From: Notolepis coatsorum
Lineage: Eukaryota > Chordata > Actinopteri > Aulopiformes > Paralepididae
Assembly: GCA_963971535.1 (NCBI GenBank)
Contig: OZ020593.1
Location: forward strand, 16,108,148 to 16,172,147
Reading direction: 5' to 3'
DNA: 64,000 nucleotides
The number at the start of each line of letters is the position of its first letter. The first letter of the stretch is position 1. Below the pieces are notes generated by a model, which did not search any database, was not told the DNA's origin, and saw only the letters and a program-made list of their open reading frames with translations. Shown here in pieces: positions 43,592 through 53,485 of this stretch. The translations under genes were made by a program, and so were the position numbers.

Positions 43592-44248
43592 TCAGTGCTT
43601 GAAGCGCTCGAACATGTGCCCCAGTTGGTCTATGTGATTGGTTAGGATGCGGTGGATGAGATCCACGTAGCGCGCCACGTCCCCTTCCCGCGAGAAGTCC
43701 CGGCAGAACACGCCCGTCTCGGCGCACAACACGAACTTCTCGGGCATGGGGCCGTTGTCATGCACGTACTCCCAGACGGCCAGCAGCAGCAGGCGCACCT
43801 CGTAGGGCGCGATGTGGGGGAAGATCTCGTGCACGTTGGCCAGCACCGGCGGCAGCAGCTGGCCCTCGCCCATGCAGGACACCAGGAGGCAGGAGGCCTG
43901 CAGGTCCCAGGGCGAGTCCAGGGCCGAGGCCTCCCGCGAGGCCTCCCAGTGGGCCAGCAGCGTGGCCAGCAGCTCCCGCAGCAGCGCGGAGCAGCAGCAG
44001 AGGGCCGGGCGCCCGGCGGCCACCACCTGCAGCAGCGGGAAGATCAGCTTCGGGTGGTCCTCGAAGCAGCGGCGGACGCGGAGGTCGCGCTCCACCGTGG
44101 TGCGTGCATGGCTCACCGGCGGCCACGGCAGCTCCCTGTTGGCCACCTCGGGCCAGATGTTCTCCAGCAGCGCCATCGCCACCACCTGGGCCGCCTCGGA
44201 GGTGGTGCTGCAGCACTGGACCATCACGGCCATGAGAGTCTGGACGTT
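43592..44248 (-). CDS. INTS5: Integrator complex subunit 5, last coding exon
   Basis: INTS5 is a nuclear scaffold subunit of the Integrator complex, which cleaves snRNA and paused mRNA transcripts. This exon codes the last 218 residues, from NVQTLMAVMVQCCSTTSEAA through LPWPPVSHARTTVERDLRVR, LLATLLAHWEASREASALDS and YEVRLLLLAVWEY to DFSREGDVARYVDLIHRILT and the stop after MFERFKH. These match the C-terminal domain of human INTS5 as I remember it (ARATVERDLRIG, LGHWEASR, FEVRLLLLSVWGF, DFSREG). The acceptor AG is at 44250-44249 after a C-rich tract, and the exon starts in phase 0. The frame is intact. The exon is GC-rich, so long antisense frames run across it. Confidence 0.95.
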   Translation of the reverse strand, partial: NVQTLMAVMVQCCSTTSEAAQVVAMALLENIWPEVANRELPWPPVSHARTTVERDLRVRRCFEDHPKLIFPLLQVVAAGRPALCCCSALLRELLATLLAHWEASREASALDSPWDLQASCLLVSCMGEGQLLPPVLANVHEIFPHIAPYEVRLLLLAVWEYVHDNGPMPEKFVLCAETGVFCRDFSREGDVARYVDLIHRILTNHIDQLGHMFERFKH

Positions 44249-44259
44249 CTGAGAGGGGG

Positions 44260-44480
44260 GGGGGGGGGGCGGGGGGGTTGAGAAACAGAGAGAAAGGAGA
44301 GGAGAGAACGAGAGAGATGAGAGGGGGGAGAGAGAAGAGACAGAAAGAGCGAGAGGAGAGAAAAAGAGAGAGAGAGAGAGAAAGAGGGGGGTAGAGAGAA
44401 GTAGAGAAAGGGGGGAGGTAGAGAGATAGACAGACAGAGGGAGAGAGAGAGAGAGAGGTGGGGGGGGGAGAAACAGAGAG
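44260..44480. repeat. Purine-rich low-complexity tract
   Basis: GA/GGGG microsatellite on the plus strand. Read on the minus strand it is the long polypyrimidine tract leading into the INTS5 acceptor at 44250. Confidence 0.9.
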
Positions 44481-45596
44481 ACATGATGAAGACCATAAGT
44501 TATTAGGTGTATTTATTTACACACATTCCTGAAGAGAAATCATGAATCTGAATATAGGTTTACTATATTGAAATAATAGGTCTACTGGTCTGGTTTACTC
44601 AAAAACCTTTTTGCCGGTTTCAACAAGTTCAATTATTGACTTTTTAAGACCTTTTTTTAATACCACTAAGAGCAAAGTTTAATACCAATTTCACGACCAT
44701 ACTAGTAGCAAGTAGCAACAACAAAAACACTGACCTGGCGGCTGCACGTTGGCAGTTTAAATGATCAGGCGTTCCAGACAAGCGCTCGCCGCTCGGCAGA
44801 CGCGGTAGCCCCGCAAACATTTCATATATTCAATATTATTTAATATCCCGACAAAACTTTATACCTTATGCAAATAAAATTCTATGCCTTTTTAATACCT
44901 TTTAAGGCCTTCAATTGAGAATTATGAATGTAAGACTTTTTAAAAGAGTGATTTCTAAATGAAAAATAAACTCATTGGAACTTTCTCAACTCATCGTGAA
45001 TCGTTTTTACTCCAAAGATGTTTTACAGACAAGAAATGCAGCAAATATAATTAAGAACTTGCATACCTGGCCTGCTGTGTCTAGAGTTAGTCTGTAAGGA
45101 GCTCAGTCTTTATCACCTACAGAACACCTGCTGTGTCTAGAGTTAGTCTGTAAGGAGCTCAGTCTATCACCTACAGAACACACGTCTACATTTAACTTTT
45201 TATTTTTTTTTATTTTTACATTTTAAAGTTAAATGCATCAATCTGGTGCACTTTGAGAGCAAAATAAAGAGGCTATGATGAACTTTGTGCTCAAAACACA
45301 AAATCGACTAGACTGCAGTGCTTTCTCCCTGCAGCCTTTTCCTCAGGTCAGTATTTTACATTAAGCACCCCCACAGCCAAAATGAAAATGATAAAAAATA
45401 AAAAATAAAAATTATTTGTATTTTTTTATTTTTTATTTTTTTAATAGTCTAGTTCATAGCAGCGGCGGTCCTAATTAGGGGAAACACTGGATGGGTCTAA
45501 TTTGGAACCAGCCGGGGGTTGTGAGCAAGGTGACTGTCAGTGGTGAATCCCCAAGTTCCGTTTCAGCACCTCGGACAGCGATGTGCAGATCCTTAA
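44481..45596. other. INTS5 intron sequence: repeat relics
   Basis: No exon is found. 44610-44945 resembles ends of a fish DNA element (ACTTTTTAAGACC, TTTTAAGGCCTTCAATTGAG). 45072-45183 is a 56-bp segment present twice (CTGCTGTGTCTAGAGTTAGT). 45190-45492 is an inverted relative of 15190-15464 and ends GGGGAAACACTG, a hAT terminus. The roughly 55 INTS5 residues missing between the flanking exons are not encoded here. Confidence 0.6.
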
Positions 45597-46455
45597 TCCT
45601 CCCCTGGATAACTCCTGCTGGGTGTAATAATGCTCCCCTGGATAACTCCTGCTGGGTGTAATAATCCTCACCTGGATAACTCCTGCTGGGTGTAATAATG
45701 CTCCCCTGGATAACTCCTGCTGGGTGTAATAATGCTCCCCTGGATAACTCCTGCTGGGTGTAATAATCCTCACCTGGATAACTCCTGCTGGGTGTAATAA
45801 TCCTCACCTGGATAACTCCTGCTGGGTGTAATAATCCTCCCCTGGATAACTCCTGCTGGGTGTAATAATCCTCACCTGGATAACTCCTGCTGGGTGTAAT
45901 AATGCTCCCCTGGATAACTCCTGCTGGGTGTAATAATCCTCACCTGGATAACTCCTGCTGGGTGTAATAATCCTCCCCTGGATAACTCCTGCTGGGTGTA
46001 ATAATCCTCACCTGGATAACTCCTGCTGGGTGTAATAATGCTCCCCTGGATAACTCCTGCTGGGTGTAATAATCCTCACCTGGATAACTCCTGCTGGGTG
46101 TAATAATCCTCCCCTGGATAACTCCTGCTGGGTGTAATAATGCTCCCCTGGATAACTCCTGCTGGGTGTAATAATCCTACCCTGCTGGGTGTAATAATCC
46201 TCCCCTGGATAACTCCTGCTGGGTGTAATAATCCTACCCTGCTGGGTGTAATAATCCTCCCCTGGATAACCCCTGCTGGGTGTAATAATCCTCCCCTGCT
46301 GGGTGTAATAATCCTCCCCTGCTGGGTGTAATAATCCTCCCCTGGATAACTCCTGCTGGGTGTAATAATCCTCCCCTGCTGGGTGTAATAATCCTCCCCT
46401 GGATAACTCCTGCTGGGTGTAATAATCCTCCCCTGCTGGGTGTAATAATCCTCAC
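45597..46455. repeat. 34-bp minisatellite abutting the INTS5 splice donor
   Basis: About 25 units of CTGGATAACTCCTGCTGGGT + GTAATAATCCTCAC. The proximal third also has short units of about 22 bp lacking GGATAACTCCTG. On the INTS5 strand a unit reads ...CACCCAGCAGGAGTTATCCAG|GTGAGG or, in other units, CCAGGGGAGG. Thus many units carry a copy of the exon's own donor (CCCAG|GTGAGG). The array begins exactly at that donor. Confidence 0.95.
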
Positions 46456-47253
46456 CTGGGAGTGGGTAACCCCCTCCTCCATGTCGGCCAGCCGGCCCCC
46501 GGGCAGCCGGCCCCCGAACAGGTGGGCGATGCCCTGGTGCAGCGCGCACTCCACCAGCTGCTCCAGCAATATGTTCAGGCCGATTGAGGAGAAGGCGGCC
46601 AGGTGCGACAGCAGCAGCACCGAGCAGCTCACCGCCTCGCTCGCCTGCTGGCTGTCCCCCCCCTTCCCCCGCCGCGGCAGCGACAGGAAGAAGTGGGCGA
46701 TGGCCGTGTGGGCGAGCAGCAGGAGGTGCGGGGCGGAGAGGTTGCGCGGCAGCGGGCTGCAGGAGAGGAGGCGGGCGGCGGCGTGCGACACGGCCGCGTC
46801 GTCGTGCATCAGGAGCGGGCAGAAGTCGTGGAGGTGCACCGATACGGCCGCGCCCACCTGCAGCGCCATGGAGGACTGGGCGCCGCCGGCCCCCTGCTCC
46901 TCGTCGCGGCTCTGCACGGCCGCCGCCAGGTTGAGCAGCAGCGTGCGTGGCGCCGTGTTGTACGTTTTGATCTGGGCCACGATGCGCATTATGGCGTCCG
47001 GCACCAGGTCCGGCAGGCTGGCGGACAACAGGGTGTGGAGCTGCCAGGCCAGCGCCAGCTCCTCCGGGTTGCGGGCCTGCGTCAGCAGCTGGCAGAGGGC
47101 CTCCGTGGCCACGCTGAGGCCCCCGTACACCGACAGCAGGCAGAGCAGCTGGTGGAACCAGAGGTGGCACTTCCTCTCCAGCCGCAGCGTCTTGGCGCAC
47201 AGCTCCCCCACGTGGCCCTGCAGCTCCTCCAGGAAGGGCACCACATGCTGCGC
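46456..47253 (-). CDS. INTS5: Integrator complex subunit 5, middle coding exon
   Basis: A 798-bp exon with both ends in phase 0. The acceptor is CCTCCTCCCAG|GCGCAGC (AG at 47255-47254); the donor is CTCCCAG|GTGAGG (GT at 46455-46454). It codes 266 residues, starting AQHVVPFLEELQGHVGELC, then KTLRLERKCHLWFHQLLCLL, PEELALAWQLHTLL, LSAPHLLLLAHTAIAHFFLS and ALHQGIAHLFGG, ending ADMEEGVTHSQ. This follows human INTS5 ([50 protein letters not shown]). The frame is intact. After LFGG the human protein goes on for about 55 more residues before the part coded by the last exon here; those residues are absent. Confidence 0.95.
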
Positions 47254-47349
47254 CTGGGAGGAGGGGTGGGCATCGTTAGGATCTTATCGACACTACTACT
47301 CTTTATCAATACTGCTTAACGGTTCGGTACTTTATCGATACTCTTATCG

Positions 47350-47485
47350 GTTCTTTTAGATTATTATTATTTAAAAAAAATATGTATACATTTATTATTT
47401 GAACGGCTTAAGGCTATATCTGTACTTGATGTTTGTTTGTTGTGTTGCATATTTGAAATAAACTTCAATCAAATCAAATCAAATC
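47350..47485 (+). mobile_element. Short retroposon 3' tail
   Basis: Ends GAAATAAACTTCAATCAAAT followed by (CAAAT)n repeats, a LINE/SINE-type tail. No coding part; family not identified. Confidence 0.4.
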
Positions 47486-47944
47486 CCCCTCTCTTAAAAA
47501 CAAAAACCTGTGTTTAACCTAGCCATCTATAAAACATCATGCGACATCATGTGAAACAAAATGTCCTACTCCCCTAAAGAAAGAAATACATAGCAAACAT
47601 GACTCACGTTATCCAATAGTGCTGCTGCTTTTTATTTTGTTAAAATCTTTTAGTTAATAAGACTAAACGACGGAGACTTCCGGTTTGGAGATGTGTGGGT
47701 AGTCGACCATTGAAAGAGCTCCCGGTCAAACAACATCGAAAGAATCAAGTAAAACAGTCTAAAACTGTCTAAAACAAAATAAAAAGTGATAACTCAAAGA
47801 TATAAGAGAAAAGGAAGGATGACCACGAGAAAGAGCGAGAGAAAGAGGACCCCGGAGGACGTACAAACACGGAGGAAATATCTCGACACGAGGAAATGGC
47901 GGCAGAGATAACTCAGGCGAGTGTGACTCAGGTAGACAAGAGGC

Positions 47945-48163
47945 GTGGAGAACGTGGAGCCCGCCTGGGTAGCGAAGATACAAGCGACCATGATAGCCAG
48001 CGTACAAGAACTACGGGCTGACATACAGGCTAACGCAAAAGCTATCCAAGCTATACAAAATAGCATACAAACCAACACGCAGAACATACAAGCTGGCACA
48101 TTGACTAACCAACAGGCTAACGCGACAGCTAATCAAGAGCTAAAAAATAGCATACAAGCTAAC
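47945..48163 (+). pseudogene. L1 ORF1, N-terminal part
   Basis: Codes MENVEPAWVAKIQATMIASV, then Gln/Asn-rich heptads (ANAKAIQAIQNSIQTNTQNI) typical of the coiled coil that trimerises L1 ORF1 proteins. It breaks off at ...NSIQAN, where a hAT element (48164-50652) has inserted. Upstream, 47820-47940 reads MTTRKSERKRTPEDVQTRRK in another frame, probably the original start. Confidence 0.75.
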
Positions 48164-48249
48164 CAGTGTTAATTTTGGCAGCTATTTTCATTTTAGTTTT
48201 AGTCTTAGTCACGTGTCAAGTGCTCCTTTTTCGTTTTTATCATATTTAG

Positions 48250-48952
48250 TAGGGATGCACCGAATGGGAAATTCTTGGCCGAAACCGATACTGAAAATAG
48301 AAAACAGTTGGCCGAAAACCGAAAGCCGAAAGGCCGAAAATGATTCATAGAATAGATTTTTTTTACCAATGTTGTGGAACATTATGATTATGGAAAAATA
48401 TATGATTATGGCAAAACTTAACTTAAATAATAAATAATCACTATTATGGGTCCATAAAACATTTATTCAGCACTTCTGAATGCATACAGTACATTAATTC
48501 CATCTTTTCTCTGGCTGCCGCAGCGGACATCTGTGCTTTACTGAGCGCACCTTTCTAGTCCCCAGCTGAATGTGCTCGCTTGACTTGGCACAGTAGACGC
48601 GCGACAGACAGACAGCGTCAATGTGAGAAACACAATCCCCCCCCCCCTCTCGCTCTGAATAATATGCATATTAGATCACTCGGTGATTAACCGCGACGGG
48701 CATATAGTAAATAAGGATATAAAAGCATGTTAAAGACGTATTTATTGGACGCGTTGCGCGCAGAGTTTACATAGAAACAGCGCGACTCCCGACAGCGCGA
48801 CATCATCACAACAACACGCGTTAGGTTACAGGTTGTTTCTGTTTCTGTGACATATTTTCGGTGAAAAAACTCTTTCGGCCGAAAGCCGAAAGGCCATCTT
48901 TGGCCATTTTCGGCCGAAAGTTTTCGGCCACCGAAATTTCGGTGCATCCCTA
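48250..48952. mobile_element. Nested hAT (TAGGGATGCACCGAA ends)
   Basis: Ends TAGGGATGCACCGAA and TTCGGTGCATCCCTA with a perfect 8-bp duplication ATATTTAG (48242-48249, 48953-48960). The subterminal zones are rich in GGCCGAAA. Non-autonomous, and younger than the element it sits in. Confidence 0.97.
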
Positions 48953-49229
48953 ATATTTAGTCATCTTCATTTATTTTTCGTTTAGTCAGTTTTAGTCAAC
49001 TAAAGGTCTGAGCATTTTAGTCTTAGTCAGTTTTTGTCTCAATTTTGGCTTTTTTGTTTTAGTCTAGATTTTTAGTCGACGAACACAGATGACATTTTTG
49101 TCTATTTTAGTTAATGGAAAAAAACTTGTCAGAAATAGTCAACATGGAACATTTTCTGATTTAAATTGCGTATTTATTTTTTAACCTAGGGGAATCTGAG
49201 TCGGCGGCACAAGTGATACACAGGAAGTA

Positions 49230-49622
49230 TATATGTTGGTGTAGACATGGTCCAATGTATTGTTGCTCCTACAGTATATGATGGTGTAGACATGGTCCAA
49301 TGTATTGTTGCTCCTACAGTATATGTTGGTGTAGACATGGTCCAATGTATTGTTGCTCCTACAGTATATGTTGGTGTAGACATGGTCCAATGTATTGTTG
49401 CTCCTACAGTATATATTGGTGTAGACATGGTCCAATGTATTGTTGCTCCTACAGTATATGTTGGTGTAGACATGGTCCAATGTATTGTTGCTCCTACATT
49501 ATATGTTGGTGTAGACATGGTCCAATATATTGTTGCTCCTACAGTATATGTTGGTGTAGACATGGTCCAATGTATTGTTGCTCCTACAGTATATGTTGGT
49601 GTAGACATGGTCCAATGTATGC
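49230..49622. repeat. 45-bp minisatellite, about nine units
   Basis: Units begin GTAGACATGGTCCAATGTAT at 49241, 49286, 49331, 49376, 49421, 49466, 49511, 49556 and 49601. Because 45 is a multiple of three and the unit lacks stops in several frames, long false frames (MVQCIVAPTVYVGVD repeats) appear on both strands. Confidence 0.97.
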
Positions 49623-49944
49623 ATCAAAGAGAGCATTACGGATGTGGTGACGTTGTTTCTGACCAGAAAGACAACGTTGAACTCTGTCTGTCTTCTGTTT
49701 GCTGTGTCTTTCCTTTCTCTCTGCCATGTCTGTCCTCTCTCTGCTGTGTCCTTCCTCTCTGTCATGTCTGTCCTCTCTCTCTCTGCTGTGTCTGGCAGCG
49801 GTTTATTCTATAACAGGATACTGTAAACTAAGTAAACAGAACACACAGTAGTACTAGTAGTAGTACACACTGATTGCAATCTGCTTGCATAAAAACATTA
49901 TATAAAATCACATTCTGAGGTCAGTGTTAAAGTGCCACATGGAA

Positions 49945-50195
49945 TAGGTCTGGTTAGTGGTTAGAGTTAGAGGTGGTCTAGGTCTGGTTAGGGTAACTTA
50001 GGGGTAGTTAAGCATTCATTATAATTTATTATTATTATTTAGATAGATGGATGTAAAGGGCTAGACCAACTCTTAACCCCTATCCGGACCTAGACCACCT
50101 CTAAGTCACAACCCTAACTTAGGGGTTCAAGTTAGAGGTGGTCTAGGTCTGGTTAGGGGTTAGAGTTAGAGGTGGTCTAGGTCTGGTTATACTGA
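49945..50195. repeat. GGTCTAGGTCTGGTTAGGG repeats in both directions
   Basis: Direct units near 49945-50010 and 50130-50195, with an inverted unit near 50065-50125 (ACCTAGACCACCTCTAA). It contains telomere-like GGGTTAGAGTTAGAGG words but no true TTAGGG array. Confidence 0.75.
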
Positions 50196-50652
50196 TCCGA
50201 TACCAGTGCATACATAAAAAAAAAATTATATTATGTAAATTATAAAACTTTTCTTTCTTTTCTTTTTTTACAGCTACTGTTTTATATATACTGTTTTTTT
50301 AGTAATAACTAGAAAGTAATGGTATTTATTCAACAACAGGTGATTGTATAGATTAGTATTAGTATAATTAATAGGGCTGTCAGTTTATCTCGTTAATTTG
50401 ATTAATTAATTACACAGCAAATTATTGCGTTATGAAAATGTATTACAAAAAAAAAGAAAAAAAAATGTTTTATAAAAAAAGTTTTTTTTATCTCATTCAT
50501 TCCATAATAATGTAGAATACACATTTACAGACTTTTTTTTTAATATGGTCCAATTTCATGTTCTTGGTGTCAATCTGCGCGGTGATTGATTGAATGACAT
50601 TTTTATTTTGAGTAAATTGTAATGAACCAAATGAGAATATCAATAAACACTG

Positions 50653-51505
50653 AAGCTAACGCAATGGCTAACCAGGCGAGCACGCAGAATATCCAAAGCA
50701 ACATCGATGGATTAAGGGAAGAGTTGAAGAGGGGACAGGACGAGCTCAGAGGGGAAATGGATAAAGGACTCGAGGCAATGGATGGAAAAATACAGGAACA
50801 AGAGAAAGACATAAAGATGTTGGAAGAAAGGACGGCTGAAACGGAAGAATGGAATACAGAAATGCATGATATTCTAAAGGCGACGCTCGAACAACAGAAC
50901 ATGTTGAGAGAAAAGTTAATGGACTTGGAGGGGAGGTCGAGGAGAAACAACATACGAATATGGGGACAGAAAGAGGGGATGGAAGGAGACTCGATGATCA
51001 AATTTGTGGACAGCCTAATTCGAAGAGAATTGAAGATGACAGCCCTCGACAAGACAGGGATTCAAAGAGCACACAGGACACTGGCGCCGAAGCCGCGGTT
51101 GGACAAGCCACCGAGAGCAGTTATAGTCAACTTCTTGGAATTCGAGGTCAAGGAGAACATTCTTAGAGCAGCCTGGCAGAAGAGGATGGAGGTGGAGGGA
51201 AAGAGTAACCTTCGACCATGATTATGCAACAGAGCTACGTTCAGATAGAAAAAACTCTGAAGGAAGGAGGAATCAGATTTCAATCGCCAATGACCACGCT
51301 GAAGGTCCATTGGAATGAAGGCGCAAAGGTGTACAACGACGTGCGGGAGGCGGCGAGGGACATGAACCGGAGAGGATGGAAGGTGCCGGGAGGAGAAGAG
51401 AAGGGACCGACGCTGTTACAGAGGCTGGAGAGGGCGAGGAGATGGAACAGGGTCGGCGGGGGACGAGGAGGAGGCGAGGAGAATGGGAAGGTGAAGGGGA
51501 TCTGA
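50653..51505 (+). pseudogene. L1 ORF1, coiled-coil end, RRM and C-terminal domain
   Basis: The frame through 51221 codes the rest of the coiled coil (EELKRGQDELRGEMDKGLEA), the SRRNNIRIWG start of the RRM and the AHRTLAPKPRLDKPPRA segment, then stops after KSNLRP. The C-terminal domain (MQQSYVQIEKTLKEGGIRFQ, EAARDMNRRGWKVP) continues in another frame from 51218, so one frameshift near 51215 has broken ORF1. This is the Transposase_22-type L1 ORF1, an RNA-binding trimeric chaperone. Confidence 0.85.
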
Positions 51506-52275
51506 ATCGATTCAAAGCAGATCAACTGAGAAGGAGGACGCAAAGACACGGAGAAGGGGGGCAGAGAGGAGACGAGAGGGGACACGGTGATCCAAGGGAG
51601 GATAAGTACAATACACGCACAATACAGGTTAATGTATACATGAGAAGGACTGATGCAATGAGAAGATGGTAAAGTACATACGAGATAATTAAACCAAAAA
51701 TTAGAAAGAAGGGCATGGAGATTCAAGACACATTAGACTGATATACATATGACGCACACAATACAAGAAAGTGAAAACATGAAAAATACTTATGCAGGAG
51801 GAAGATGATAAAGCACATGTGAGATAATTATACCGAAAGTGATAAAAAAGGACATGTGGATTCAAGAGATATATTGAGACAGACATTAAAGGAACACAGG
51901 AGTACACATGTCGCATAACACAATTAAACAGGAACATGAAAGTGACTAATACAGAGCTTATGACCAGGAGCTCGGAGGTCGCACACAGAAAGAGTTAGAC
52001 ATATATAGTGCGCTTTTTTTAGCCACTAGGGGGAGCCCTCTCACTAGGAGAGCCACTACTCCCCACCCACCAGCGGGGGAAGGAGGGGTACGAATGAGAC
52101 CCTCAACTGCCATGGAAGTTCCAAGTGTAAATGTGGATGTTAATGTTTATTATGGTTATATGTATGTAAATCAGACGGAGATAGCAGAGGCTACAACCAC
52201 AAGTATTATTTTATGTGACATGGGTAGAACGGGAAAACAATTGGAAAAGAAATTACACAAGTTAAGGGTATAAAA
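51506..52275 (+). other. L1 inter-ORF spacer with an old internal duplication
   Basis: No coding. About 51640-51775 resembles 51777-51925 (shared AGATAATTA.ACC, GATTCAAGA). A GC-richer stretch at 52010-52090 precedes ORF2. Confidence 0.5.
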
Positions 52276-52476
52276 ATGATGTCGTTAAATGTGAATGGTA
52301 TGAATAATCCGATCAAGAGGACTAAGGTGATGACGAAACTTAAGAAAGAGGAGGCGCAGGTCATCTTCTTACAAGAAACACATCTAATATCACAAGAACA
52401 TGAAAAGCTGATGAGATTCGGGTATGAAAATCTGTTCTATAGTTCTTTTAAACAGAACCTTAGAAGAGGAGTAGCT
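52276..52476 (+). pseudogene. L1 ORF2, endonuclease start
   Basis: ATG at 52276; codes MMSLNVNGMNNPIKRTKVMT, the Asn of the LNVNG motif and FLQETHL with the catalytic Glu of an APE-type endonuclease. Interrupted after RRGVA by an inserted L1 3' fragment; the endonuclease resumes at 53486. Confidence 0.9.
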
Positions 52477-53485
52477 CACCGGTTCTACATATTATTTTTA
52501 CGCACAGTTATTGTTATGTTTGAAGGCTCACGGTGTTCCATTAAGGATACCAATTGTACACCACAGATACCACAAATTCTCAATTACTAACGTCCTCGTA
52601 TGAAATCCTCCACCTAGAATCAGTCTGGAGGAGGGATATACCAGACCTGGAGATAGATTTTGATTGGCAAGAAGCCTGGGCAAATGTTTGACTTGCATCA
52701 AGGAACCCGGACCATCAACAAATCAATCTTAACTATATTCATAGGACATACTTGACCCCTATAAGACTGAACAGAATGGGTCTTAAACAAGACTCCAAAT
52801 GCTCCTTATGTACAAATGGGGACGAGGGGACATTTATTGTACTGGGACTGGGACATGTACTGGGACTGCCCACCAGTTAAGATATTCTGGAAAGAAGTGA
52901 CCCAGCAATTATCAAATCTCTTAACTCTGAATATACCTGTACACCCCTCTGTATTACTGCTGAATGATGTTTTTGAGTGTGCAGTACCCATACAGCTAAA
53001 GAGATTGGTTTTATCTGGTATCACAGTGGCTAAAAAGCTGATAGCATCACGATGGTTTCAACCGGAAAAAATGTGCCGGAAGGTCTGGATTCTTACATAT
53101 CTCGATGTGATTTATCTAGAAATATCTACAGCAAGAATTTTGGGTCTCAATGAATCCAAAATGACAATGTGGTTAGAAGTGGTGGAGAGAATAAAAACTA
53201 GCATATAATGGTAATGCCTGGTTAGGAGCGAATGATAATGGGTGGAATTTCCAATGGGAGGTCCGGGGGGGGGGGGGGGGGGGGGGGGTAGCGAGCAGGA
53301 GCATATGTATGTAGGGTATTAGATAGCAGGTGTTAGGTGTATATCTTGTATAAGACATTTATCTAAATGGTGATTTCATTGGATGTGCACTGTTAATTAA
53401 TGCTTGTATATCTAATTTTATGTTGTCATGTTTGTTTATGTGTTTGTTTAAAAAAAGAGTACAAAAAAAAAGTACAACAAAAAAA
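52477..53485 (+). mobile_element. Second L1-type LINE, 5'-truncated, inside ORF2
   Basis: The 3' end of a different L1/Tx1-like copy. It has fragments of an ORF2 C-terminus (TYLTPIRLNRMGLKQDSKCS near 52745, IFWKEV near 52885), a run of 24 G at 53265-53288, and an A-rich tail (AAAAAAAGAGTACAAAAAAA). Target duplication GAGTAGCT at 52469-52476 and 53486-53493. Its frames are interrupted by several stops. Confidence 0.85.

Larger units (their letters stand above)
48164..50652. mobile_element. hAT-type element in L1 ORF1 (CAGTGTTAATTTTGG end)
   Basis: Starts CAGTGTTAATTTTGGC, ends AACACTG, and is flanked by a perfect 8-bp duplication AAGCTAAC (48156-48163, 50653-50660). Removing it plus one target copy restores the L1 coiled-coil frame (NSIQAN|AMANQ). 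It holds a nested hAT at 48250-48952, a 45-bp minisatellite and a further hAT-like end near 50373 (TAGGGCTGTCAGTTTATC). Confidence 0.9.

Noticed and set aside
43652-44281. Long plus-strand frame (209 codons) and a second minus frame over the last INTS5 exon
   Set aside because: Antisense and out-of-frame shadows of a GC-rich exon; Arg/Gly/Gln-rich with no domain.
46076-46455. INTS5 frame continuing into the minisatellite (IITPSRSYPGEDYYTQQ repeats)
   Set aside because: The donor CAG|GTGAGG at 46456/46455 ends the exon; the rest is translated repeat.
46481-47359. Long plus-strand frames of 292 and 238 codons
   Set aside because: Antisense of the INTS5 middle exon; the minus frame matches INTS5, these match nothing.
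49230-49622. CRISPR-like regular array
   Set aside because: Units of 45 bp are contiguous without unique spacers, in a fish genome: an ordinary minisatellite.
50100-50195. Interstitial telomere
   Set aside because: Words are TTAGGG-like but irregular and in both directions; no run of true TTAGGG repeats.
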